Below, piece by piece: positions 50,282 to 59,220 of a DNA stretch of 64,000 nucleotides. The notes beneath the pieces are model-generated. The model was not told the DNA's origin. It worked only from the letters and a program-made list of their open reading frames with translations, and made no database searches. The translations under genes and the position numbers were made by a program. Each line of letters opens with the position of its first letter. Position 1 is the stretch's first letter. The DNA comes from Pseudothioclava sp033100795 (lineage in GTDB: Bacteria > Pseudomonadota > Alphaproteobacteria > Rhodobacterales > Rhodobacteraceae). The stretch is taken from assembly GCF_033100795.1 (NCBI RefSeq), contig NZ_JAWLVI010000001.1, positions 806,001 through 870,000 on the forward strand, in the 5' to 3' direction.

Positions 50282-51886
50282 TTACATACGGAAGACGCCA
50301 AAGCGCGTGGGCTCAATCGGCGCGCACAGGCTTGCCGAAAGGGACAGCGCGAGCACGTCACGGGTCTTGCGCGGATCGACGATGCCGTCGTCCCACAGCC
50401 GCGCGGAGGCATAAAGCGGGTGCGACTGGTGCTCGAACATCTCGATCGTGGGGCGCTTGAATTCGGCCTCTTCCTCGGCCGACCACGACCCGCCCTTGCG
50501 TTCAATCGCGTCGCGCTTGACGGTGGCCAGAACGCCCGCCGCCTGCTCGCCGCCCATCACCGAGATGCGCGAGTTGGGCCATGTCCACAGGAACCGGGGG
50601 CTATAGGCGCGCCCGGCCATACCGTAGTTGCCCGCCCCGAAGGAGCCACCCACCAGCATGGTGATTTTCGGCACATTGGTCGTGGCAACAGCCGTCACCA
50701 TCTTGGCACCGTGGCGCGCGATCCCCTCGTTTTCATATTTGCGGCCCACCATGAAGCCGGTGATGTTTTGCAAGAAGACCAAGGGCACATTGCGCTGCGA
50801 ACAGAGTTCAATGAAATGCGCGGCCTTTTGCGCGGCCTCCGAGAACAGCACGCCATTATTCGCGACGATCCCCACGGGGCAGCCCTTCACATGGGCAAAG
50901 CCGGTGACGATGGTCTCGCCGAAGCGGGGCTTGAATTCGTCAAAGCGCGAGCCATCGACGACGCGGGCGATCACTTCGCGGATGTCGTAAGGCGTGCGCA
51001 GATCGGCGGGCACGACGCCCAGAATTTCCTCGGGGTCATAGGCGGGCTCTTCCGAAGCCTGCCACTGCACCGTGCCGGGTTTCGCGCGGTTCAGATGCGA
51101 GACCGCGCGGCGTGCAAGGGCAAGCGCGTGGGCGTCATCCTCGGCCAGATAGTCGGCCACACCCGAGAGGCGCGTATGCACGTCGCCGCCGCCCAGATCT
51201 TCGGCGGTCACGACCTCGCCCGTCGCGGCCTTCACCAAGGGCGGACCGGCCAGGAAAATCGTGCCTTGCTCTTTCACGATGATCGTCACATCCGACATCG
51301 CAGGCACATAGGCGCCGCCCGCCGTGCAGGACCCCATCACAACAGCGATCTGCGGAATGCCCTTGGCGGACATGCGCGCCTGATTATAGAAGATGCGGCC
51401 AAAGTGGTCGCGGTCGGGGAAGACCTCGTCCTGATTGGGCAGGTTCGCGCCGCCGCTATCAACCAGATAGACGCAAGGCAGGTTGCATTCCTCGGCGATC
51501 TCTTGCGCGCGCAGGTGCTTTTTGACGGTCATCGGGTAATAGGTGCCGCCCTTTACGGTGGCATCATTGGCGACGACCATCACCTCTTGCCCCATCACGC
51601 GACCGATGCCCGCGATCACACCCGCCGCGGGGGCGGCATTGCCATACATATCATGCGCCGCCGTCGCGCCGACCTCAAGGAAAGGCGAGCCGGGATCGAG
51701 CAACCCCGCGACGCGCTCACGCGGGGCCATCTTGCCGCGCGACAGGTGGCGCTCAAGCGAGGCCGCACCACCCCCCGCAACCGCCGCCTCGGCAGCCGAA
51801 CGGACAATCCCCAAAGCCTCAAGATGTGCCGCGCGGTTGCGCTGCGCCGTTTCCGAGCCGGAGATGAAAGACGAATTCAGTTTCAT
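50282..51886 (-). CDS. liuB: methylcrotonyl-CoA carboxylase carboxyltransferase subunit
   Basis: The product is a 534-aa member of the acyl-CoA carboxyltransferase beta family. Segments recognised are RERVAGLLDPGSPFLEVG, NDATVKGGTYYPMTVKKHLRAQEIA, VMGSCTAGGAYVPAMSD, VFLQNITGFMVGRKYE, and SFGAGNYGMAGRAYSPRFLWTWPNSRISVMGG, the last typical of MccB. The start at 51886 has TGAGGGT upstream; the longer frame is rejected. It forms the holoenzyme with the biotin subunit downstream. Confidence 0.94.
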   Translation of the reverse strand: MKLNSSFISGSETAQRNRAAHLEALGIVRSAAEAAVAGGGAASLERHLSRGKMAPRERVAGLLDPGSPFLEVGATAAHDMYGNAAPAAGVIAGIGRVMGQEVMVVANDATVKGGTYYPMTVKKHLRAQEIAEECNLPCVYLVDSGGANLPNQDEVFPDRDHFGRIFYNQARMSAKGIPQIAVVMGSCTAGGAYVPAMSDVTIIVKEQGTIFLAGPPLVKAATGEVVTAEDLGGGDVHTRLSGVADYLAEDDAHALALARRAVSHLNRAKPGTVQWQASEEPAYDPEEILGVVPADLRTPYDIREVIARVVDGSRFDEFKPRFGETIVTGFAHVKGCPVGIVANNGVLFSEAAQKAAHFIELCSQRNVPLVFLQNITGFMVGRKYENEGIARHGAKMVTAVATTNVPKITMLVGGSFGAGNYGMAGRAYSPRFLWTWPNSRISVMGGEQAAGVLATVKRDAIERKGGSWSAEEEAEFKRPTIEMFEHQSHPLYASARLWDDGIVDPRKTRDVLALSLSASLCAPIEPTRFGVFRM

Positions 51887-51906
51887 TGAACCCTCACAAG
51901 CGGACG

Positions 51907-52434
51907 TCAGATGTCCTTGCTTTCCAGTCTGGAGATGAGATCCAGCGCCTGCCGCGCCGTCATATCCATCATACAGGATTGATAGGCAGGGCCGGCGCCG
52001 GTGCCATTGCCCCACTGGCTGACCTCATAGTCGCAACTTGCATCGCGATAGGCGATCCAGGCGCGCTGCATGGCTTTCAGCGCCTCGGCCATCTTCGGAC
52101 CATCCACACCGATTTCAGCCATCTCGGCATCGGCAGCCTGTTCTGTGGCCATCAGCTTTTGATAGACGGCATTCAGCAAGCCGTCCCACTGATCGACCTC
52201 ATTGGCGAGGCACAGGGACATGCCCATCGTTGTGCCGCCAACCTCCGAAGCCTCCATACAGGCGCCCGAGGCCGCCCCGATACAGACGGACAGGTCACTC
52301 CCCTGATTGCTGGTCAGACAGCTCATCAGCAGGGCATCGTCATAGGTCACGTCATCGACCGGACCGTCCTGCGCCTGAACAGCCAGTGCCAGCGAGGGCA
52401 GAACGATCAGGGCAAGAAAAACGCTGCGCATCAT
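51907..52434 (-). CDS. exported LprI-like (DUF1311) protein in the leucine operon
   Basis: The product (175 aa) has a signal peptide (residues 1-23, ending VQAQ). The C-terminal half has the LprI/DUF1311 pattern: LNAVYQKLM, then LKAMQRAWIAYRDASCDYE, then CMMDMTARQALDLISRLE, with paired cysteines. Some family members inhibit lysozyme. The ATGA overlap with ivd (52431-52434) and 20-bp gap to liuB show that it is cotranscribed with the catabolic genes. The functional link is unclear, and it may be a passenger. Confidence 0.82.
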   Translation of the reverse strand: MMRSVFLALIVLPSLALAVQAQDGPVDDVTYDDALLMSCLTSNQGSDLSVCIGAASGACMEASEVGGTTMGMSLCLANEVDQWDGLLNAVYQKLMATEQAADAEMAEIGVDGPKMAEALKAMQRAWIAYRDASCDYEVSQWGNGTGAGPAYQSCMMDMTARQALDLISRLESKDI

Positions 52435-53591
52435 GCTTTGTCCATGATTTCGCGGCCGATCAGCATCCGGCGGATTTCGCTTGTGCCCGCGCCGATCTCC
52501 ATCAGCTTGGCGTCGCGGAAAAGGCGCGAGACCGTGCTGTCGTTCAGGAAGCCCGCGCCGCCCAAAGCCTGCACCGCCTGATGCGCCTGCACCATCGCCT
52601 GCTCGGACGCATACAGCACCGTTGCCGCCGCATCCTGACGCGTCACCTGCCCGCGGTCGCACGCCTTGGCGACCTCGTAGGTGTAGGCGCGCGCGGTGTT
52701 CATCGCGACATACATATCGGCGATTTTCGCCTGCATCAGCTGGAAGTTCCCGATCGGCTGGCCGAACTGCTGGCGCTCTTTCGAGTAGGGAACCACCTCA
52801 TCCAGACAGGCCGCCATGATGCCGGTGCCAATGCCCGAAAGCACCACACGCTCGTAATCGAGCCCCGACATCAGGACGCGCACGCCCTTGCCCTCAACCC
52901 CGAGCACATTCTCGAAGGGCACTTCGCAATTGTCGAAGAAAAGCTGCGCCGTGTTCGAGCCGCGCATCCCGAGCTTGTCGAAGTGCTGGCTGGTCGAGAA
53001 CCCCGCAAGCGACTTTTCCACGATAAAGGCGGTGATACCCTTGGAACCCGCCTCGGGGTCGGTCTTGGCGTAAACCACGAGCGTATCGGCATCGGGGCCG
53101 TTGGTGATCCAGTATTTGTGGCCGTTGAGCACATAGTAGCCGTTGCGCTTTTCAGCGCGCAGCTTCATGCCCACCACATCCGAGCCAGCGCCGGATTCCG
53201 ACATTGCCAGCGCGCCGACCTTGGCGCCCGACACCAGATCGGGCAGGTATTTGCGCTTTTGCTCCTCGGTGCCGTTGATCTTGAGCTGGTTCACGCACAG
53301 GTTGGAATGCGCGCCATAGCTCAGCGCGATCGAGGCCGAGGCGCGGGCGATCTCTTCGGTGACGATCACATGCGCCAGATAGCCCATGCCGGAGCCGCCA
53401 TATTCTTCGGCCACGGTCACGCCAAGCAGGCCCAACTCGCCCATCTCGGCCCAAAGCTCGTTCGGAAAGCTATTGTCGAGATCGGTTTTCGCGGCGAGCG
53501 GCTTGACGCGCTCTTGCGCCCAGGCGTGCACCATATCGCGCAGTGCATTCACGTCTTCGCCAAGATCGAAGTTCATGGAACCGGTGAACAT
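52431..53591 (-). CDS. ivd: isovaleryl-CoA dehydrogenase
   Basis: The product is a 386-aa FAD acyl-CoA dehydrogenase, first gene of the leucine operon (LiuA). Motifs include AMSESGAGSDVVGMKL, KYWITNGPDADTLVVYAKTD, GLDYERVVLSGIGTG with the catalytic glutamate in the position specific to isovaleryl-CoA dehydrogenases, and the C-terminal IGAGTSEIRRMLIGRE. ATG 53591 is used here; ATG at residue 6 is possible. The upstream region has a palindrome that may bind the pathway repressor. Confidence 0.94.
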   Translation of the reverse strand: MFTGSMNFDLGEDVNALRDMVHAWAQERVKPLAAKTDLDNSFPNELWAEMGELGLLGVTVAEEYGGSGMGYLAHVIVTEEIARASASIALSYGAHSNLCVNQLKINGTEEQKRKYLPDLVSGAKVGALAMSESGAGSDVVGMKLRAEKRNGYYVLNGHKYWITNGPDADTLVVYAKTDPEAGSKGITAFIVEKSLAGFSTSQHFDKLGMRGSNTAQLFFDNCEVPFENVLGVEGKGVRVLMSGLDYERVVLSGIGTGIMAACLDEVVPYSKERQQFGQPIGNFQLMQAKIADMYVAMNTARAYTYEVAKACDRGQVTRQDAAATVLYASEQAMVQAHQAVQALGGAGFLNDSTVSRLFRDAKLMEIGAGTSEIRRMLIGREIMDKA

Positions 53592-53627
53592 GCGGTTATC
53601 CTCCCCTGCCCGCCTCCATGCGGGATT

Positions 53628-53716
53628 ATTGAACGCTTGTTCATTTAGTGACGCACCAACCGAGTCGCGTCAAGCCCCGCAAGCGGGGGACGGGCCGAAT
53701 TGACGTAGCGTTCAAT
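53628..53716. promoter_or_regulatory. inverted ATTGAACGCT sites upstream of ivd
   Basis: The palindrome TGAAC-GCTT-GTTCA (53630-53643) lies about 45 bp before ivd. Its left arm ATTGAACGCT (53628-53637) recurs in inverted orientation as AGCGTTCAAT at 53707-53716, close to the gph stop. The form suits a TetR-family acyl-CoA-responsive repressor, with possible looping. No regulator gene for the leucine operon is in the window. Confidence 0.45.
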
Positions 53717-53724
53717 TAAGCGGA

Positions 53725-54393
53725 TCAGGCCGTCAGAAGGCCATGAATAAGCGCGGGCAGATCGTCGTAGTGATCGAGCAAGGCCTCGGGGGCCAACCGC
53801 TCGATTCCGCGCCCTTCGGGGCCAAAGGTCACCAGAACCGAAGGCACCCCCGCAGCCGCGGCGGTTTTCCGGTCGGTCTCGGTATCGCCAATCAGAACCG
53901 AGCGAGGGACCGTGCCGCCCACCGCCTGCACAGCCGCGATATAAGGGGTCGGGTCGGGCTTGCGCACCGGCAAGGTGTCCGCCCCGATCAGCGCGCCGAA
54001 CAGATCGGCAATGCCAAGCCGCGCAACCAGGTCGCGCGCCAGCCCCTCGGGCTTGTTCGTGCAAATGGCGGTCGCGAACCCCGCACCGCGCAACGCCTCG
54101 ACCGCCGCCACGGCACCGGGATAAAGAACCGTGTGACGGTCGATATTCTCGCCGTAATAGTCCAGCAGAACGGGATAATCGGCCTCGATCAGATTGGCGG
54201 CATCAGGGCGCGCGATCCTCTGATAGCCCGCCTTCAGCATCGCGCGACCGCCGTGAAACGCGATCAGCGCATCCGCCACGGGGTCCAGAATGGCGCCAAA
54301 CCCGCGCGCCACAAAACAGGCATTTGCCGCCGCGATCAGATCGCCCGACGTATCGGCCAACGTCCCGTCCAGATCGAAAACCACCGTTCGCAT
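53725..54393 (-). CDS. gph: HAD-family phosphoglycolate phosphatase
   Basis: The product (222 aa) hydrolyses 2-phosphoglycolate or a similar small phosphate ester. HAD motif I VFDLDGTLADT is at the N-terminus, motif II is TNKPEGLA, the motif III lysine is in VRKPDPTPY, and motif IV is IGDTETDRKTA. The start at 54393 has GGAAGGAGAGG upstream. It is divergent from glmU with a 114-bp control region. The HAD superfamily is promiscuous, so the substrate is by best resemblance. Confidence 0.85.
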   Translation of the reverse strand: MRTVVFDLDGTLADTSGDLIAAANACFVARGFGAILDPVADALIAFHGGRAMLKAGYQRIARPDAANLIEADYPVLLDYYGENIDRHTVLYPGAVAAVEALRGAGFATAICTNKPEGLARDLVARLGIADLFGALIGADTLPVRKPDPTPYIAAVQAVGGTVPRSVLIGDTETDRKTAAAAGVPSVLVTFGPEGRGIERLAPEALLDHYDDLPALIHGLLTA

Positions 54394-54507
54394 CGGCCTC
54401 TCCTTCCGCCAAACTGTTTCCGCCCCGAAAGAATGCGTGAACAGCGCAGGCTTGCGGACAGATGCCGTATGGGTAAAACGGGAGCGAGCAGAAGAAAAGG
54501 CACCCCT

Positions 54508-55857
54508 ATGACGATTGCGCTTATCGTGTTGGCCGCAGGGCAAGGCACGCGGATGAATTCGGACCTTCCCAAAGTGCTGCACCAGATCGGCGCGGCCCCC
54601 TTGGTCGCACATGCGCTGGCAGCGGGCCGCTCGCTTGAACCAGAGCGCGTTGTTGTGGTGACGGGTCACGGTGCCGAACAGGTAGGCAAGGCCGTCGCCA
54701 AGATCGACCCCGAGGCGCAAATCGTGCTGCAAGAAGAACAGCTTGGCACCGGTCACGCCGTGCAACAGGCGCTGCCCGCGCTTGAGGGCTTCGCAGGCCG
54801 CGTTCTGGTGCTTTACGGCGACACGCCCTTCATTCGCCCCGAAACGCTGGAGGGGCTGGCCGAAAGCACCGCGGATGTCACCGTTCTGGGGTTCGAGGCC
54901 GCCGATCCGGGCCGTTATGGGCGGCTGGTTGCGAAGGGCGCCGCGCTTGAGCGGATCGTCGAATTCAAGGACGCGACCGAGGACGAACGCAAAATCACGC
55001 TGTGCAACTCGGGGGTTATTGCCTGTGATGCAGCGCTGCTGGCCGATCTGGTCAACGGGCTTCGCAACGAAAATGCATCCGGCGAATACTATCTGACCGA
55101 TATTATCGAGGCCGCCCGCGCCATCGGCAAAAGCGCCGAGGTTGTCACCTGCGATGAGGCTGAAACGCTTGGCATCAACACTCGCGCCGAGCTGGCACAG
55201 GCCGAGGCATTGTTCCAGTCGCGGATGCGCGCGGAAGCCATGGAGAACGGCGTCACGATGATCGACCCCTCGACCGTCTATTTCGCGCTCGACACCTATA
55301 TCGGGCGCGATGTGGTGATCGGGCCGAACGTGGTCTTCGGCCCCGCCGTCACCATCGAAAGCAGCGCGCGGATCGAGGCGTTCTGCCACCTTGAGGGCTG
55401 CCATATCTCGCGCGGCGCCACCATCGGCCCGTTTGCCCGCCTCCGCCCCGGTGCGGAACTGTCCGAAGACGTGCATATCGGCAATTTCGTCGAGGTGAAG
55501 AACGCGATCCTTGGCGAAGGCGTCAAGGTCGGCCACCTGACCTATCTGGGCGATGCGGACATCGGCGAGCATACGAACATCGGCGCGGGCACGGTGACGT
55601 GCAATTATGACGGCGTTTTCAAGCACCGCACGACCATCGGCGCGAATGCGTTTATCGGCTCGGATACGATGCTGGTGGCGCCTGTGACGGTTGGCGCGGG
55701 CGCGCTGACGGCGTCCGGCTCGGTCATCACCGAGGATGTTCCGCCCGAGGCTGTCGCTTTGGGCCGCGCCAAGCAGGTAAACAAGCCCGGACTGGCCAAA
55801 AAACTATTTGATAAACTGCGGGCCGAAAAAGCGCGCCGCATGAAGAAAGATCAATAA
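54508..55857 (+). CDS. glmU: bifunctional GlcNAc-1-P uridyltransferase / GlcN-1-P acetyltransferase
   Basis: The product (449 aa) makes UDP-GlcNAc for peptidoglycan and lipopolysaccharide. The N-terminal pyrophosphorylase has LAAGQGTRMNSDLPKVLH. The C-terminal left-handed beta-helix has hexapeptide repeats (IGRDVVIGPNVVFGPAVTI, and HIGNFVEVKNAILGEGVKVGHLTYLGDADIG as its acetyltransferase part). ATG 54508 follows AAAGG; glmS begins directly after the stop (TAA then ATG). Confidence 0.97.
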   Translation: MTIALIVLAAGQGTRMNSDLPKVLHQIGAAPLVAHALAAGRSLEPERVVVVTGHGAEQVGKAVAKIDPEAQIVLQEEQLGTGHAVQQALPALEGFAGRVLVLYGDTPFIRPETLEGLAESTADVTVLGFEAADPGRYGRLVAKGAALERIVEFKDATEDERKITLCNSGVIACDAALLADLVNGLRNENASGEYYLTDIIEAARAIGKSAEVVTCDEAETLGINTRAELAQAEALFQSRMRAEAMENGVTMIDPSTVYFALDTYIGRDVVIGPNVVFGPAVTIESSARIEAFCHLEGCHISRGATIGPFARLRPGAELSEDVHIGNFVEVKNAILGEGVKVGHLTYLGDADIGEHTNIGAGTVTCNYDGVFKHRTTIGANAFIGSDTMLVAPVTVGAGALTASGSVITEDVPPEAVALGRAKQVNKPGLAKKLFDKLRAEKARRMKKDQ

Positions 55858-57672
55858 ATGTGCGGAATTATTGGGGTTCTTGGTAAACACGAGGTCGCAC
55901 CCCTGCTGGTGGAAAGCCTCAAACGGCTGGAATATCGCGGCTATGACAGCGCGGGGATTGCGACCGTTCGCGACGGTCATCTTGACCGGCGCCGCGCGGT
56001 TGGCAAGCTGGTGAACCTCTCGGACCTATTGGTGCATCAGCCCCTCGCGGGCAAATCCGGCATCGGCCACACCCGTTGGGCGACGCATGGCGCGGCCACC
56101 ACCGAGAACGCGCACCCCCATCTCTCGGGGCCGGTTGCGGTAGTCCACAACGGCATCATCGAGAACTTCCGCGAACTGCGCGAGGAGCTGGCCGCGGCGG
56201 GCATCCACCCCGAAACCGAGACCGACACCGAAACCGTCGCGCTTCTGACGCGTCTGCATATGGATCGCGGGATGGCCCCGCGCGAGGCCGCGCTGACCAC
56301 GCTGCGCAAACTCGACGGCGCCTTCGCCCTTCTGTGGCTCTTTGATGGCGAGGACGACCTGATGATCGCCGCGCGCAAGGGCAGCCCCTTATGCATCGGC
56401 TACGGCACGGGTGAGATGTTTGTCGGATCAGACGCGATTGCGCTGGCGCCGATGACCAACGAGATCACCTATCTCGAAGAGGGCGACTATGCCTTTGTGA
56501 CCCGTGTGGGCGCCGAGATTTTCGACGAAAGCGGGCGGCGCGCGAACCGCGACAAGCAGGTGATCGATGCGGGCAGCGTGCAGGTTGAAAAGGCCGGCTA
56601 CAAGCATTTCATGGCCAAGGAAATCGCCGAGCAGCCCGCCGTTCTGGGCGATGCGCTGCGCAATTATGTGCGCAAAGACGGGCTGAACCTGCCCGACGGG
56701 CTTGATTTCTCGGGGCTGGACCGGCTGACGCTGGTCGCCTGCGGCACCGCCTTCTACGCCTGTTCGGTCGCGAAATACTGGTTTGAATCGCTCGCCGGTC
56801 TGCCCTGCGAGATCGACGTGGCCTCCGAGTTCCGCTACCGCGAGCCGCCGATGCCGAAGAACTCGTGGGCGCTGTTCGTCAGCCAGTCGGGCGAGACCGC
56901 CGATACGCTGGCCGCGCTGCGCTACTCGGCCGAGCATGTGGCCAAGACCATCGCCGTGGTCAACGTGCCGACCTCGACGATGGCGCGCGAGGCCGATGTC
57001 GCGCTGCCGATCCATGCGGGGATCGAGGTGGGGGTCGCCTCGACCAAGGCCTTTACCTGCCAATTGCTGACGCTTGCCGTGCTGGCGCTGAAAGCGGGTA
57101 TTGATCGCGGGCATCTGTCGCCTGAACAACTGGCCGCGCACCTTGAAACGCTCCGCGCCCTGCCCGGGCTGATGAACACCGCGCTTGGCACCTCGGACGA
57201 CATCGCGCGCCTTGCCGAGCGTCTGGCCGAGGCGCAGGACATTCTGTTCCTCGGGCGTGGGCCTTTGTCACCCCTGGCGATGGAGGGCGCGCTGAAGCTT
57301 AAGGAAATCAGCTACATACACGCCGAAGGCTATGCATCGGGCGAGTTGAAACACGGGCCGATCGCGCTGATTGAACGCACGGTTCCGGTGATTGTTTTTG
57401 CCCCCCATGACCGGCTTTTCGACAAGACCGTCTCAAACATGCAAGAGGTGATGGCACGCCACGGTCAGGTGCTGCTGGTGTCGGATAGCAAGGGGCTGGC
57501 GACGGCCTCGGAGGGCACCTGGGCCACGCTGAAAATGCCCGAGGTGGCCGAGCCTTTCGCGCCGATCCTTTACGCCCTGCCCGCGCAGCTTATCGCCTAT
57601 CACACGGCCTGCGCCAAGGGGACGGATGTGGACCAACCGCGCAACCTTGCGAAATCCGTGACGGTGGAGTGA
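55858..57672 (+). CDS. glmS: glutamine--fructose-6-phosphate aminotransferase
   Basis: The product (604 aa) makes glucosamine-6-phosphate, the committed step towards UDP-GlcNAc. The catalytic cysteine is residue 2 (MCGIIGVLG). The glutaminase loop GHTRWATHGAATTENAHPH follows, then two SIS sugar-isomerase domains (TLVACGTAFYA, then SQSGETADTLAAL and EGYASGELKHGPIAL). The C-terminus ends NLAKSVTVE, as in the family. No glmS ribozyme leader is possible, as the gene abuts glmU. Confidence 0.98.
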   Translation: MCGIIGVLGKHEVAPLLVESLKRLEYRGYDSAGIATVRDGHLDRRRAVGKLVNLSDLLVHQPLAGKSGIGHTRWATHGAATTENAHPHLSGPVAVVHNGIIENFRELREELAAAGIHPETETDTETVALLTRLHMDRGMAPREAALTTLRKLDGAFALLWLFDGEDDLMIAARKGSPLCIGYGTGEMFVGSDAIALAPMTNEITYLEEGDYAFVTRVGAEIFDESGRRANRDKQVIDAGSVQVEKAGYKHFMAKEIAEQPAVLGDALRNYVRKDGLNLPDGLDFSGLDRLTLVACGTAFYACSVAKYWFESLAGLPCEIDVASEFRYREPPMPKNSWALFVSQSGETADTLAALRYSAEHVAKTIAVVNVPTSTMAREADVALPIHAGIEVGVASTKAFTCQLLTLAVLALKAGIDRGHLSPEQLAAHLETLRALPGLMNTALGTSDDIARLAERLAEAQDILFLGRGPLSPLAMEGALKLKEISYIHAEGYASGELKHGPIALIERTVPVIVFAPHDRLFDKTVSNMQEVMARHGQVLLVSDSKGLATASEGTWATLKMPEVAEPFAPILYALPAQLIAYHTACAKGTDVDQPRNLAKSVTVE

Positions 57673-58523
57673 TGGCACGCAAACGTGGCAAACGCGGCCC
57701 CGCGCGCCCTTCGGCCGCCGATTACGCGCCGATCCCCTCGGAAGAAGAGGCACGCCTTCGCGCCGAGGCTGTGGCCTATGCCAATTCGGACGCGGATTAC
57801 GAGGCGTATCACGAGTTCGAGGAGGTCGCCGAAGACCTTGGCCCCCCGCCCTCGCTGGAAGATGCGCTCTATGCGCTGGAGGCTTGGGCCGACGCAGACA
57901 AAGCCGCCGAGATGGCCGCCTATCATAAAGCACCGCGGCGTTACCTTGGCATCGCCGTGCCCGCGATTGACGACATGGTCGGCATGTGGCGCGAGCGGCT
58001 GGATGTGGCGGGCCGCGTGGCCCTTGCGCGCGGGCTGTGGGACAGCGACATCCACGAGGCGCGCGTGGCGGCGGCCAAACTGCTGACACAGGCGCGTCTG
58101 CGCCCCGATGCGGACGCTTGGGATCTGATTGCCGGATGGGTGCCGCAGTTCGACGCTTGGGCTGTGGCGGATCATGCCGCCAAGGCCGGATCAAAGCGTC
58201 TACAGGCCGATCCCGCGCGGATCGAAACCATCGCCGGATGGGTGCACTCGGACCATATGTGGAGCCGCCGCGCGGCCTTTGTGATGACGCTTCCCTGGAC
58301 CAAGCAGAACCACCCCAAGCCCGAGGATCTGGCGATCCGCGAGCGGGTTCTTGGCTGGGCGGATGATCTGTCGCAAGACCCCGACTGGTTTATCCAAAAG
58401 GCGATTGCGTGGTGGCTGCGCGAGCTGTCGAAACACGATGCGCCCCGCGTGCGCGCATGGCTTGACGAGCACGGCGCGGCGTTGAAACCATCTGCCCGCA
58501 AAGAAGCTGCGAAATACCTTTAA
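57672..58523 (+). CDS. DNA alkylation repair protein (AlkD-like)
   Basis: The product (283 aa) fits the HEAT-like-repeat DNA glycosylase family that removes bulky alkylated bases without base flipping. Supporting segments are RVALARGLWDSDIHEARVAAAKLL, then IAGWVHSDHMWSRRAAFVMTLPWTK, then DWFIQKAIAWWLRELSKHD. The N-terminus (about 30 residues) is basic. The start overlaps the glmS stop by one base (TGATG), so it is cotranscribed, though functionally unrelated. It converges on the next gene with a 10-bp gap. Confidence 0.85.
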   Translation: MARKRGKRGPARPSAADYAPIPSEEEARLRAEAVAYANSDADYEAYHEFEEVAEDLGPPPSLEDALYALEAWADADKAAEMAAYHKAPRRYLGIAVPAIDDMVGMWRERLDVAGRVALARGLWDSDIHEARVAAAKLLTQARLRPDADAWDLIAGWVPQFDAWAVADHAAKAGSKRLQADPARIETIAGWVHSDHMWSRRAAFVMTLPWTKQNHPKPEDLAIRERVLGWADDLSQDPDWFIQKAIAWWLRELSKHDAPRVRAWLDEHGAALKPSARKEAAKYL

Positions 58524-58533
58524 GATCAGCGCA

Positions 58534-59220
58534 TTACGAGAGAAACTTCTCGTAATCACTGACAAGCAAGTGACGCGGCGCCTCGTCTTCCTCGATCTCG
58601 GAAAACCGCCCGATCGGGTCGCGGAAGATGTTGTCGGTATAGTCGTCGTTCACGGTCGAGACCTCACCGATCAGCACATCGCCGCCCTCACCCCAGAACG
58701 CGTGCCAGTCACCGGGGCACAGCGTCACGCTTTGGCCGGGCGCGAAGCGCAGCACCTCGCCCGCCGCAAAGGCGCGCGGCAGACCATCGCAATAGACCGT
58801 CCCGCCCGCCGTTTCGCAGAAATTCCCCTCCGCGTCCGAGCCATAAAGCTGGATCGCCATCGTCGCACCGCCGCGGTTGATGATGTCCTCGGCCTTGAGG
58901 ACATGGGTGTGCGTCGGGCTGATTTGATCCTGACGCGAGATCAGCAGCTTCTCGGCATAGGCCATGCCCCCGCCCGCTTGCAGGTCCGACAGCTCGCCAT
59001 TGCGCAGCGTGAACAGAAACAGCCCCAGACGGTCGAAATCGCCCTGCCCGTAATCGGTGATGTCCCAGCCCATCCGCGCGCGGATCAACCGTTCGGCCGC
59101 AGGCAGGTTGGCGCGGAACTCGTCAAGCCCCCACCACGCGAAGGGCGGCAGCTGAAAGCCGAAGCGCGCGATGAACTCTTCCGCCTCGGCCATGATCTGA
59201 TTGACACGCGAGCGCTTCAT
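58534..59220 (-). CDS. D-lyxose ketol-isomerase family protein
   Basis: The product is a 228-aa cupin-fold sugar isomerase. Metal ligands are probably H104 and H106 in SPTHTHVLKAEDI, E111, and H173 in CPGDWHAFWGEG. The family converts D-lyxose/D-xylulose and D-mannose/D-fructose. The ATG at 59220 overlaps the stop of the amidotransferase-like gene (ATGA), an unusual partnership that suggests a joint pathway not evident from either alone. Sugar specificity cannot be told. Confidence 0.82.
   Translation of the reverse strand: MKRSRVNQIMAEAEEFIARFGFQLPPFAWWGLDEFRANLPAAERLIRARMGWDITDYGQGDFDRLGLFLFTLRNGELSDLQAGGGMAYAEKLLISRQDQISPTHTHVLKAEDIINRGGATMAIQLYGSDAEGNFCETAGGTVYCDGLPRAFAAGEVLRFAPGQSVTLCPGDWHAFWGEGGDVLIGEVSTVNDDYTDNIFRDPIGRFSEIEEDEAPRHLLVSDYEKFLS

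Noticed and set aside
54394..55626. N-terminal extension of the gph frame antisense to glmU
   Set aside because: The HAD motif and a strong ribosome site fix the start at 54393, and glmU occupies the other strand.
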